Source: Marinobacter sp. LQ44
Lineage (GTDB): Bacteria; Pseudomonadota; Gammaproteobacteria; Pseudomonadales; Oleiphilaceae
Length of the DNA: 64,000 nucleotides
Assembly: GCF_001447155.2 (NCBI RefSeq)
Contig: NZ_CP014754.1
Span: 1,302,001-1,366,000 of the forward strand
Direction: 5' to 3'
Shown: one piece after another, positions 17,271 through 25,788 of the stretch
Layout: every line of letters starts with the position of its first letter
How positions within the stretch are numbered: position 1 is the stretch's first letter
Notes under the pieces: generated by a model
Seen by the model: the letters and a program-made list of their open reading frames with translations, nothing else
Database searches by the model: none
Told to the model about the DNA's origin: nothing
Position numbers and translations under genes: made by a program

Positions 17271-17303
17271 GAGCACGGTGTTGCCACTGGCAACACCGTG
17301 CTC
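17271..17303. repeat. perfect 16-bp-arm inverted repeat
   Basis: GAGCACGGTGTTGCCA, a single C, then the exact reverse complement. No T-run follows on either strand, so it is not a clear terminator. It lies downstream of the RAYT relic. Confidence 0.6.
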
Positions 17304-17316
17304 TAAAAAGCGCCAA

Positions 17317-17433
17317 CTAAGGGAAGGCGAAGCCGGCGAAGATTTGTTTCTCCGATCCTGGTTTGCGGTTATGACTGCGTAGAGCAATATGCTGGGGAAA
17401 ACCGGGCACAATCACCATGGCCTGCCTTGGCAT
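17317..17433 (-). pseudogene. REP-associated tyrosine transposase (RAYT), N-terminal relic
   Basis: A perfect AAGGAGGT ribosome-binding site precedes ATG 17433; the 38 codons MPRQAMVIVPGFPQHIALRS HNRK match the conserved start of IS200-like RAYT proteins (MPR-x-x-R-x-x-x-PGxPxHVxQRGHNR). After that the frame is unrelated and stops at 17317. The rest of the transposase, with its HUH and Tyr motifs, is not visible. The remaining 16941-17584 space holds only the two repeat copies and the hairpin. Confidence 0.55.
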
Positions 17434-17553
17434 AAACACCTCCTTGCCTTTAAACGAAAGATTTCACGCTGTGGGCAGCGTAGTCGATGTTAACCGAAGT
17501 ACAGGGAGAGTTGGTAATGGCTCAGGTTAAAACTGGAGCATCAGAGGATACTG

Positions 17554-17580
17554 CTAAAACAAATCCGTCCCGCATTTCTA
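17554..17580 (+). repeat. copy 7 of the CTGTCCCGG-type short repeat
   Basis: CTAAAACAAATCCGTCCCGC followed by ATTTCTA, the most diverged copy, at the 3' end of the FRG gene. Confidence 0.5.
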
Positions 17581-17584
17581 CTTT

Positions 17585-18688
17585 TCAGGACTCGAAGTTT
17601 GCTTCTTTCAGGGCCTCGCAAACGCCATCAATCCCTGGAAACATCGATCCTGCTGTTATCCCCATATACCGAAGATCATCCATTGCAGTATCTCTTTCTG
17701 AGTACGGAATGTCGACAGCATAGATATACTTTCTTTTATTCTCCTCTTCACGGGACAGTACGTGACCTTCAATATCGGCCACATTCGTAACGGTAGTAAT
17801 GGCTTGCTGTGGAGACTGCCTAGGATTATTTACAGACAAAAACTCCATAACAGAAAGGTGTGGATTTGGACATATCAGCTGAGGCAACTGATTGAAGTCA
17901 TTAACCCAAGCCTCTTTATCAAAGAGAAATATCCTTACGTGCTCTTTTTCCTTGGAGTTCTTTTTTACATCTCGAAACGCAAAGAATGCAGCTACATATG
18001 GCGAATAAGACCAGTCCAGCAATGGCGTAGGGTATCCATGGTGCTGAAGGAGATTCAGAAAGGCACCATTTTGTTCCGGCACAGATATATCAAAAAAATG
18101 GCTAGTTAACCCGCTGACTCGACGGTGCAAAGTAACAACATCATCATTAATAAACTTATTTATTAAATACCTATTCCTTCTATGAAACGAGGTCCTAAGT
18201 GGCCACGGCTTTGACTGACCACGAAATAGAAATTGTGATCCAGAAAAGCCAGAAAGGTACTGTTTAAAGCCATCCCAGTTTAACACCCTCTCGGAAACTC
18301 TAGAGCAGTCTGGTGCGCGAAAATTAGTGGCTTTTCCGCTAAACTTCGCCCCACCATCTACTGATTCTATGATTACATTATCGCCCGAAAATTTAACATC
18401 GACGTCGAGATTATCGTTATGGTATACCGATTCCGGGTATAAGTGTTTTATCAAGCCCCAACTAGTTTGCCTTCCACTTCTTGGGTCAATGGCATTCACC
18501 GACGCCGTCACACGGTGACCGGCCCCCTTATGCCGAGTAATTGCGTAGCCGACTGATGCGGGTATTTCATGACTGTCAGGAGAGACATAAACTTCAATTT
18601 CGAAATGATCTCCAACCTCGTCGATATTAACCATCATTTTTCCATCTACGTTCTCACCTCGATACGATCCCGTCCACTGCCCACGCAT
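17585..18688 (-). CDS. FRG domain-containing protein
   Basis: 367 residues. Residues 1-140 are a beta-rich domain I do not recognise. The FRG domain follows (about 155-290): SQFLFRGQSKPWPLRTSFHR, then LLQHHGYPTPLLDWSYSPYV and AAFFAFRDVKKN, the F-R-G motif and the conserved H-x-G-x-P-T-P-L-L-D-W block. FRG proteins are uncharacterised but frequent near phages and defence genes. The gene is clearly more AT-rich than the core genes further right, and lies beside another AT-rich pair on the same strand, suggesting one acquired islet. Confidence 0.8.
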   Translation of the reverse strand: MRGQWTGSYRGENVDGKMMVNIDEVGDHFEIEVYVSPDSHEIPASVGYAITRHKGAGHRVTASVNAIDPRSGRQTSWGLIKHLYPESVYHNDNLDVDVKFSGDNVIIESVDGGAKFSGKATNFRAPDCSRVSERVLNWDGFKQYLSGFSGSQFLFRGQSKPWPLRTSFHRRNRYLINKFINDDVVTLHRRVSGLTSHFFDISVPEQNGAFLNLLQHHGYPTPLLDWSYSPYVAAFFAFRDVKKNSKEKEHVRIFLFDKEAWVNDFNQLPQLICPNPHLSVMEFLSVNNPRQSPQQAITTVTNVADIEGHVLSREEENKRKYIYAVDIPYSERDTAMDDLRYMGITAGSMFPGIDGVCEALKEANFES

Positions 18689-18891
18689 AAAGAAATTCCG
18701 CTCCGATAATATGTAAAATATACGAGAAATTATTTCTGACTGACACTTAATCAGGGATATATACTACTCTCCCGCCCGGAAACGCAAGGAATCGTAAAAA
18801 TAAGTATCTCTCTATCTATTCCAGTTTATTTCATAAGAGCTTACCTGCCCCAGTTTCTTCTTTAGAGCGAATGTATGAAGTAGCCAGTAAA
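18689..18891. other. AT-rich intergenic region
   Basis: About 200 bases holding the promoter of the FRG gene and the 3' end of the NdpA-like operon. No strong terminator or ORF recognised. Confidence 0.35.
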
Positions 18892-20139
18892 CTACCCACG
18901 CCCCCACCACTCAAAGAACGCAAACATACATAACTTCATGCGACCGAAGGATTCTTCAACCCACGAAAGTGACTCCATGAATTGCACAAAGTCATGGTGA
19001 TTCAGATAGATGTACAAGCCTGCTGGCAGAATTACCAGGGTAATGCTTACAGCGAAATCCACAGCGCGCCCCAATCTTCTTTGGGATTTATATCGCCCAT
19101 CTACAACTTGATAGTCTTCTTCAAAGCTTGATGCAAACACTTTGTATTCTTCTTTCAGGCTGTTTTTCTGGCTGTCGATCTCGCTTTTTACAGTTTTTAA
19201 ACTTGAAAAGTAATTCCTTAGCACAAAACTCAGAAGAAACGCAAAACTTAGAGCAGCAGCAACAATTGAGAGATTCTTTATTGAACCTGAAGAACCAGCC
19301 TCCATTTGCCCAGCAGCGAGTAGCCCCGCTATGGGTAACGTCAGTAATTGGGTTTGTATATCACTGAAAACCGAATTAATACGAACAAGGTGCTGTGCAA
19401 TCTCAGCTTTATTCTTTTTCCTAATCCTCTCAAAGGAAAACTCAGATACATATAAATCGTAATTCTGATGAATCCTAGTTACCAAACGATCAAAGTTAGC
19501 TAAAAAGTAAGAAAAACGTTCGGCCGCATCAACATCTCTCAGTGCATCAGAAATTACTTTTTTAAAAACTGTGCTTTTTTGCTTTCTATGAGCCTTATCT
19601 GAGAACAACTCAACGAAGTCCTGATACTTTTCCCATTCTCGAAAATCTTGAGATCCATAAACGATAGGTATTTCAATCTTTTCCGAAGAAAGAAAAATTA
19701 ATGTTTTTTCGCCAGAAGATTTATCTTCATGATCAGCAATGGAATCTATAATGCTTATAAGAGAAACAACCTTCACGTACGTCTTTAACAAATAGCCTTC
19801 TGGCTCATCATGAAGACCATAAAAATCAAAAGGCTTGAAAAGCAAAACTCTTTCTGGCGACTTACTTCTATAGGTGTTGTGGCTCATCAAGTCATCGATA
19901 GACCTAGCTACAAAAATTTCGCTCTTTTGATCCGATAAAAATGACAGATTTTTTTCCTGACCTACATTCAGCCGAAGAGCTCCGAGGAGCATACCGAAAT
20001 CATTCAAGGAATCGAACAATCCTTTATTCTCTTCAGTTATTTTCGAACTAAACTTATATTCAAGCCCTTCCCATTCTCCATCAGGAAACTCAGAGAATAA
20101 ACGCTTAATTAACCGAAACTTATCATCAGCTTCAGCCAC
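18892..20139 (-). CDS. two-TM protein coupled to a NdpA-like gene, candidate defence component
   Basis: 415 residues with GTG start, one base after the stop of the preceding gene. Residues 1-255 are soluble and charged; membrane helices lie near 262-305 (LPIAGLLAAG, LSIVAAALSFAFLLSFVLRN) and 358-380 (AVDFAVSITLVILPAGLYIY), separated by a coiled-coil-like stretch SLKTVKSEIDSQKNSLKEEY. I do not recognise the family. Translational coupling to a nucleoid-associated protein homologue and low GC suggest a two-gene system in which the membrane protein could be the effector. Confidence 0.65.
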   Translation of the reverse strand: MAEADDKFRLIKRLFSEFPDGEWEGLEYKFSSKITEENKGLFDSLNDFGMLLGALRLNVGQEKNLSFLSDQKSEIFVARSIDDLMSHNTYRSKSPERVLLFKPFDFYGLHDEPEGYLLKTYVKVVSLISIIDSIADHEDKSSGEKTLIFLSSEKIEIPIVYGSQDFREWEKYQDFVELFSDKAHRKQKSTVFKKVISDALRDVDAAERFSYFLANFDRLVTRIHQNYDLYVSEFSFERIRKKNKAEIAQHLVRINSVFSDIQTQLLTLPIAGLLAAGQMEAGSSGSIKNLSIVAAALSFAFLLSFVLRNYFSSLKTVKSEIDSQKNSLKEEYKVFASSFEEDYQVVDGRYKSQRRLGRAVDFAVSITLVILPAGLYIYLNHHDFVQFMESLSWVEESFGRMKLCMFAFFEWWGRG

Positions 20140-20140
20140 G

Positions 20141-21157
20141 TCACTTCATCCCTCTCAATTCTTCAAGGAAATCAGCAGGCAACTCTTTTACGATCAGGCA
20201 GTCATTATCATCTAGATCAACTAGAGTCCCGAAGGAATCAACACTAAACTGAACGTGTACATCACCCTTCTTCATTTTTAACGTTCTCAGTTTTTTAAAT
20301 ACCGACTTCACCGGGTCAAAATGATTGCTGATTGGATATTCTTCAGAGTGTGCGTTCAAAAATTCAATGAATTTCTCGGGTTCTTCCTCATTGATTCTCT
20401 GAGATAGCATTACGAGGTCAACCTGCTCTTCAGCAGATAGCTTCTCTTGACAATAGTTCAATACGACCCCACGAAGATTTTTCTGCTCTTCGGGTGACAT
20501 TTCGTTCTCTTCTGCAAATACCCGAACGGCCTCTACAAGGTATTCGTTCATTGCCTTGGCGCTTGCTAACTCTTCACAGCCAATAAAATTCTGGAAGTAT
20601 TCAGAATGTTCAGAAGAGCTTGATCGACTTTTTGCAAAAGACAGATACTTTTCTTCGCCTTCCTTCCACCGACTGATATCGACCTTGGCCATCTCGTGTA
20701 GCCGGTCCAGATCCAAATGCATGGCATCAGTCAAGTTAAGTTTGTCATCGAAGGCAAGTCCCGGACGATCTTTGATCGAAGCAACAATTAAACTATGACT
20801 TCCATCTTCATCAACATACTCAGCGAAAAGCACATAGCCACCGGTGGCGAGCCTTACATCCTTGATTTTCGCTTCCAGAATAGACATCGCCAATTTAGAA
20901 AAGGTTAAAAAGTCGAGGTCATCAGTCTCATCAAGATATTGAGATAGGCGTCTACTAAAAGGGAAGTTGTCTTGGTCATCGATGAATTCGCCATACCCTC
21001 TACCCGTTTTGTTGCTGTATAGCTTCCGCAACGACCCCACTAGCTCAAGGAGGTCATCATTAATATCGAGAAGCCCATCATCGGGCCTTTCCACCACTTC
21101 TACTGGTCCCTGCCTCTCCTTCTTCAAAAGGTGTACCACCGCGTTTTTGATATTCAC
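20141..21157 (-). CDS. nucleoid-associated protein NdpA/YejK (NA37) family
   Basis: 338 residues from GTG 21157 (AAGGA upstream). Residues 25-60 (LLDINDDLLELVGSLRKLYS), LATGGYVLFAEYVDEDGSHS, LDLDRLHEMAKVDISRWKEG, FQNFIGCEELASAKAMNEYL and the C-terminal VQFSVDSFGTLVDLDDNDCL follow the block order of the 37-kDa nucleoid-associated family. It is more diverged and AT-rich than a housekeeping yejK would be and is paired with a membrane protein, so it is likely a specialised paralogue of mobile origin. Confidence 0.8.
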   Translation of the reverse strand: MNIKNAVVHLLKKERQGPVEVVERPDDGLLDINDDLLELVGSLRKLYSNKTGRGYGEFIDDQDNFPFSRRLSQYLDETDDLDFLTFSKLAMSILEAKIKDVRLATGGYVLFAEYVDEDGSHSLIVASIKDRPGLAFDDKLNLTDAMHLDLDRLHEMAKVDISRWKEGEEKYLSFAKSRSSSSEHSEYFQNFIGCEELASAKAMNEYLVEAVRVFAEENEMSPEEQKNLRGVVLNYCQEKLSAEEQVDLVMLSQRINEEEPEKFIEFLNAHSEEYPISNHFDPVKSVFKKLRTLKMKKGDVHVQFSVDSFGTLVDLDDNDCLIVKELPADFLEELRGMK

Positions 21158-21451
21158 ATCGAATCCTTTACTCTATTATTAGAATCCTAAGTCTTTTGAA
21201 GCATAGGGCCCTTGAGACGCATGATCAAGATGCAGATCAGTCATTTCCTGTGGTTGCTCAACACACCTTCAGCCGTTCCGGCCCTCCGTGCATGTAGAAT
21301 TTACGTTGCACCCTGAGCGGCTCTTGGTGGCGCACATAGATCATTCAGATTGGGACATTGTCGCCATCCCCAGAAGCCAGAGCCCAGAAAAATATACGCC
21401 TTATTCTTATTACAGCTAGAATCATGGGTGGGTTCGATGGGCTATAAACCG
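21158..21451. other. intergenic region between the AT-rich islet and the urea transporter
   Basis: About 290 bases at the boundary between accessory and core-like sequence. No gene, attachment site or terminator could be recognised. Confidence 0.35.
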
Positions 21452-22150
21452 TCACACAGTCAGATGCTTCTTGATCAGTTCATCAGTCAACCCCACAATC
21501 TCATCCTCAGCAACCCGCCTCCCCCGATCCAAAATCGCAAACCGATCCGCATACTTCCGCGCAAACGGCAACTTCTGCTCAACCAGCAGAACAGTGAGTC
21601 CATCCTCTTCGATAAGCCGGCGGATCACTTCTCCGATTTGAGCGACGATGTTCGGCTGAATCCCCTCCCCCGGCTCATCCAGAATCAGCAGCCTGGGCTC
21701 GATCACCAGCGCCCGCCCTATGGCCAGTTGCTGTTGCTGCCCGCCAGACAGGTCACCGCCTCTGCGGCGTTTCATTTCCTTCAGCACCGGAAACAGCTCA
21801 TACACCCGCTCCGGAATTTTCTTGCTGCCGTCTTTACGCACTGCCAAACCGGTGCGCAGGTTTTCTTCCACGGTCAGCAGCGGGAATATCTGCCTGCCCT
21901 GGGGCACGTAGCCGATGCCGAGGCGTGATCGGTCTTCGATTTTCTTTTTGGTGAGTTCCACATCCTGGGCGAATTCGATGCTGCCGCTTTTGGTGGTTTC
22001 CTCGCCCATGATGCATTTCATCAGGGTGGTTTTGCCCACGCCGTTGCGGCCCATTACGCAGGTGCACTGGCCCTGGGGGATGTCCAGGTCCAGGTCCCAG
22101 AGGGTGTGGCTTTCACCGTAGTATTGGTTCAGCTTCTGGATCTTGAGCAT
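21452..22150 (-). CDS. urtE: urea ABC transporter ATP-binding protein UrtE
   Basis: 232 residues. Walker A GRNGVGKTT, signature LSGGQQQQLAIGRAL, Walker B LLILDEP followed by GEGIQPNIVAQIGEVIRRL, the LivF/UrtE-type variant. Last gene of urtABCDE; its ATG abuts the end of urtD. Couples ATP hydrolysis to high-affinity urea uptake. Confidence 0.95.
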   Translation of the reverse strand: MLKIQKLNQYYGESHTLWDLDLDIPQGQCTCVMGRNGVGKTTLMKCIMGEETTKSGSIEFAQDVELTKKKIEDRSRLGIGYVPQGRQIFPLLTVEENLRTGLAVRKDGSKKIPERVYELFPVLKEMKRRRGGDLSGGQQQQLAIGRALVIEPRLLILDEPGEGIQPNIVAQIGEVIRRLIEEDGLTVLLVEQKLPFARKYADRFAILDRGRRVAEDEIVGLTDELIKKHLTV

Positions 22151-22974
22151 TACGCCTCCTCCCCCAGGTATACCTTGATCACTTCCGGGTCGTTGGAGAC
22201 CTGGTCCATGGTGCCTTCGGCCAGCACGCTGCCCTGGTGCAGTACGGTCACCTGACGGGCGATGGAACGCACGAAGCCCATGTCGTGCTCTACCACCACA
22301 ACGGACTGTTTTCCGGCCAGGCTGGTGAGCAATTCGGCGGTGCGTTCCATTTCCTGTTCAGTCATGCCGGCGACGGGTTCGTCCACCAGCAGCAGCCGGG
22401 GTTTCTGCATCAGCAGCATGCCGATTTCCAGCCACTGTTTCTGGCCGTGGGAGAGGATGCCGGCGGGTTTGTCCCGCAGGGTTTTGAGTTTGATCATCTC
22501 CAGCACTTCGTCGATGCGATCCCGGTATTCGGGTTTCATGATGGCGGTCAGGGTTGGGAATATGCGTTTGTCGGCGGCCATGGCCAGTTCCAGGTTTTCG
22601 AACACGGTGAGGGCTTCAAACACCGTGGGTTTCTGGAACTTGCGGCCGATGCCCAGGCTGGCGATGTCTGGCTCGTTCATGGTGAGCAGGTTGTGGCGGC
22701 TGCCGAACCATACGGAGCCGGTATCCGGCCGGGTTTTGCCGGTGATGATGTCCATCATGGTGGTTTTGCCCGCGCCGTTGGGGCCGATAATGCAGCGCAG
22801 CTCGCCGTCGTCGATGGTCAGGTTCAGGTTGTTGATGGCCTTGAAGCCGTCAAAGCTCACGTTCACGTCTTCCAGGTACAGGATCGGGCCATGGCGCACA
22901 TCCACCGGGGAGGCGGCGGGGGCCAGGAATTCAAATACCCGGTCGCGGTTGGCCAGTTGTTCGAACATGCTCAT
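22150..22974 (-). CDS. urtD: urea ABC transporter ATP-binding protein UrtD
   Basis: 274 residues from ATG 22974, whose ATGA overlaps the urtC stop; upstream in-frame codons belong to the urtC region. Walker A GPNGAGKTT, the LivG-type signature LSHGQKQWLEIGMLL and Walker B LLLVDEPVAGM. Partner of UrtE in the transporter's nucleotide-binding heterodimer. Confidence 0.95.
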   Translation of the reverse strand: MSMFEQLANRDRVFEFLAPAASPVDVRHGPILYLEDVNVSFDGFKAINNLNLTIDDGELRCIIGPNGAGKTTMMDIITGKTRPDTGSVWFGSRHNLLTMNEPDIASLGIGRKFQKPTVFEALTVFENLELAMAADKRIFPTLTAIMKPEYRDRIDEVLEMIKLKTLRDKPAGILSHGQKQWLEIGMLLMQKPRLLLVDEPVAGMTEQEMERTAELLTSLAGKQSVVVVEHDMGFVRSIARQVTVLHQGSVLAEGTMDQVSNDPEVIKVYLGEEA

Positions 22975-24107
22975 GCGGTGGCCTCCTGCCCGGTGGTGGT
23001 ATCGTCGTCTTTGGCTTTTCGGCGTTTTTGCAGCAGGCCGGCAATGCCCTTGGGCAGGAACACGGTCACCAGCACAAACAGCGCGCCCAGGGCGAACAGC
23101 CAGGCATCCGGCATTACGCCGGTGAACACGGTTTTGGCGTAGTTCACCAGGATGGCGCCAATCACGGCACCGTACAGCGTTGAGCGGCCACCGAGGGCCA
23201 CCCACACCACGATCTCGATGGAGAACAGCGGCGAGAATTCGCTGGGGTTGATGATGCCCACTTGCGGCACGTACAGGGCCCCGGCCACGCCCGCCAGCAT
23301 GGCGGACACCACGAATACGAACAGCTGCACCCGCTCTACCCGGTAACCCAGAAAACGGGTGCGGGCTTCGGCGTCCCTGCAGGCCACGCTTACCCGGCCG
23401 AGTTTGCTGGTGACAATGCCCCGGCAGATCACATAGCCAATGGCCAAAGCGATGCCGGTGGCGATGAACAGCCCCAGCCGGGTGGCGTCGCTGCGCAGGT
23501 TAAAGCCGAGGATGTCGCGGAAGTCGGTCAGGCCGTTGTTGCCGCCAAAGCCCATTTCGTTGCGGAAGAAGGCCAGCATCAGGGCAAAGGTGAGCGCCTG
23601 GGTGATGATGGACAGGTACACCCCGGTTACCCGGGAGCGGAAGGCCAGAAAGCCGAACACCAGCGCCAGCAGGCCCGGAGCCAGCAGCACCATGATGAAG
23701 GCAAACCAGGCCATGTCGAAGCCCTGCCAGTACCAGGGCAATGTGTCCCAGTTCAGGAACACCATGAAGTCTGGCAGCACCGGGTCGCCGTACACGCCGC
23801 GATCACCGATCTGGCGCATCAGGTACATGCCCATGGCGTAACCGCCGAGGGCAAAGAACGCACCGTGGCCCAGGCTGAGAATGCCCAGGTAACCCCACAC
23901 CAGATCCACCGCCACCGCCAGCAGGGCGTAGCACAGGTATTTGCCCAGCAGGGTAACGGTGTAGGCGCTTACGTGCAGCGCGCTGTCCTGTGGCATGAAC
24001 AGGTGCAGAAACGTGACTACTATCAAAGCGCCGAACAGCACGCCCAGGAAGATCTGGGTGGAACGCTCCTGCAGGGGCCGGAGCAGCCAGGTTTGTGATG
24101 ACGCCAT
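22971..24107 (-). CDS. urtC: urea ABC transporter permease UrtC
   Basis: 378 residues, about ten hydrophobic segments, LivM-like: VDLVWGYLGILSLGHGAFFA near the start of the core and GVAGALYVPQVGIINPSEFS, WVALGGRSTLYGAVIGAILV typical of UrtC. Three bases separate its start from the urtB stop. Confidence 0.95.
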   Translation of the reverse strand: MASSQTWLLRPLQERSTQIFLGVLFGALIVVTFLHLFMPQDSALHVSAYTVTLLGKYLCYALLAVAVDLVWGYLGILSLGHGAFFALGGYAMGMYLMRQIGDRGVYGDPVLPDFMVFLNWDTLPWYWQGFDMAWFAFIMVLLAPGLLALVFGFLAFRSRVTGVYLSIITQALTFALMLAFFRNEMGFGGNNGLTDFRDILGFNLRSDATRLGLFIATGIALAIGYVICRGIVTSKLGRVSVACRDAEARTRFLGYRVERVQLFVFVVSAMLAGVAGALYVPQVGIINPSEFSPLFSIEIVVWVALGGRSTLYGAVIGAILVNYAKTVFTGVMPDAWLFALGALFVLVTVFLPKGIAGLLQKRRKAKDDDTTTGQEATA

Positions 24108-24110
24108 AAC

Positions 24111-25715
24111 TCAGCCCTCCGCAGCCCGGCCTTTCTGGGGAAAGAGTCCCCGCGGCCGTTTTTGAATGAACAGGATGATCAGTACCAGCACCATGATCTT
24201 GGCCAGTACCGCGCCAGCCCAGGGTTCCAGAATCTGGTTGATGGTGCCCAGGGTAAGCCCGGCTACCAGGGTGCCCCACAGGTTACCCACGCCGCCGAAC
24301 ACCACCACCATGAAGGAATCGATGATGTAGTTCTGGCCCAGGTTGGGGCCTACGTTGGTGATCTGTGACAACGCCACACCCGCCAGCCCGGCCACGCCGG
24401 AGCCCAGGGCGAAGGTCATGATGTCCACCTTGGTGGCCTTGATGCCCATGGAGCGGGCCATGGCGCGGTTCTGGGTAACGGCGCGCACTTCCAGCCCCAG
24501 GCGGGTTCTGCGCATGATCAGCATCAGCCCGGCGAACACCACCAGGGCAAAACCAATCACGTACAGGCGGTTAAGGGTGAGCGACAAGGCCTCGTTGATC
24601 ATGATGGAGCCGCTCATCCATTCCGGGGTAACCACGGTGCGGTTGAGCGGGGAAATCACGGTGCGCACCAGTTGCTGCAGAATCAGGCTGATGCCGAAGG
24701 TGGCCAGCAGGGTTTCCAGCGGGCGGCCTTTGAGGTGCTGGATCACGCTGCGCTCAATGATGATGCCCGCCAGCGCGGCCACCATGAAGCCGGCGGGAAT
24801 GGACAGAATCAGCGCCAGCCCCGGTTGGCCGGGAAACAGTTGCTGCATGCCCCAAGTGGTGTAGGCACCCAGCATGATCAGTTCACCATGGGCCATGTTG
24901 ATCACGCCCATTACACCGAAGGTGATGGCCAGGCCGATAGCGGCCAGCACCAGTACGGAACCGAGGGAAAGGCCGAAGTACAGGGTTTCGGCGGCGCGGT
25001 TCATTTTCAGTTTCTGTTCGATGCTGGCCAGGGCTTTTTCGGCGGCCGCGGCGATGGCCGGGTCGTCACTGCTGGCCGCGTTGTTCAGGGCAGCCCGTAC
25101 GCGGGCGTTCAGACTGCCGGAAAGTTGTTCGATGGCGTTGATGTCGCCTTGTTCCAGTTGGTGGATAGCCAGGGCATTGGCCAACAATTCGCGTACCTGG
25201 CTGTTTTCTTCCACCTCAAGCCGTTCTTTGATCAGCGGCGCCATGACGGTGTCTACCCGGCCCAGAAGATGGCGAGCGGCTGCGCTGCGTGCCCGGTGAT
25301 CGGCTACCGTCAGGTCTACCACCGAGAGAATGCCTTCCACCTGGCTGCGCAGGGCGTTGTTCACCCGAATGCTGTCCAGCTCCCGGCGAGACATTTCACC
25401 CATGCTGTCACCGGTCACGGCGCTGGCCACTTGCCAGTTGCGCCCGGTGTTGTTGGTGACCAGCACCACGTAGCCGGAAGACTTTACGGTGGCGAGCTTG
25501 CCGCCGGCAAAGGCTTCCAGCCAGCTGCGGGCCCGTTCGTCGCCGCTTTCTGCAATCTGTTTCAGTACCTTGCTTTTCTCGGCGTTGTTGGCTTCTGCGA
25601 GCCGTTGCAACAGCGTTTGGGCGGTGTCGTCCTGCACCTGGGCAGTGGCCACCGCCGGCCCCAGGGCCAGGTACCAGGCCAAAGCGAGCCCGGCGAGCAG
25701 TCGGAAGATGCTCAT
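24111..25715 (-). CDS. urtB: urea ABC transporter permease UrtB
   Basis: 534 residues. A signal peptide (RLLAGLALAWYLALGPAVATA) and a periplasmic HEAT-like domain of about 220 residues precede the LivH-like permease (LAITFGVMGVINMAHGELIM), the layout characteristic of proteobacterial UrtB. Second gene of the operon, 73 bases after urtA. Confidence 0.95.
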   Translation of the reverse strand: MSIFRLLAGLALAWYLALGPAVATAQVQDDTAQTLLQRLAEANNAEKSKVLKQIAESGDERARSWLEAFAGGKLATVKSSGYVVLVTNNTGRNWQVASAVTGDSMGEMSRRELDSIRVNNALRSQVEGILSVVDLTVADHRARSAAARHLLGRVDTVMAPLIKERLEVEENSQVRELLANALAIHQLEQGDINAIEQLSGSLNARVRAALNNAASSDDPAIAAAAEKALASIEQKLKMNRAAETLYFGLSLGSVLVLAAIGLAITFGVMGVINMAHGELIMLGAYTTWGMQQLFPGQPGLALILSIPAGFMVAALAGIIIERSVIQHLKGRPLETLLATFGISLILQQLVRTVISPLNRTVVTPEWMSGSIMINEALSLTLNRLYVIGFALVVFAGLMLIMRRTRLGLEVRAVTQNRAMARSMGIKATKVDIMTFALGSGVAGLAGVALSQITNVGPNLGQNYIIDSFMVVVFGGVGNLWGTLVAGLTLGTINQILEPWAGAVLAKIMVLVLIILFIQKRPRGLFPQKGRAAEG

Positions 25716-25788
25716 GGTTCATTCCTGTTGGCGTTGAAATGAGGGTGGAAAAGCCGGGCAGGCACGCTCACCTGCCCGGTTGGGTCGC

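Noticed and set aside
17106..17306. 66-codon plus-strand ORF beside the RAYT relic
   Set aside because: No ribosome-binding site or recognisable family, and it ends in the perfect hairpin; more likely non-coding remnant sequence.
18892..21157. Identity of the NdpA/membrane pair with the Kiwa defence system
   Set aside because: Kiwa pairs a small four-helix protein with a DUF4868 protein. Here the first protein shows NA37-family blocks and the second has a large soluble N-terminus, so the match is not supported.
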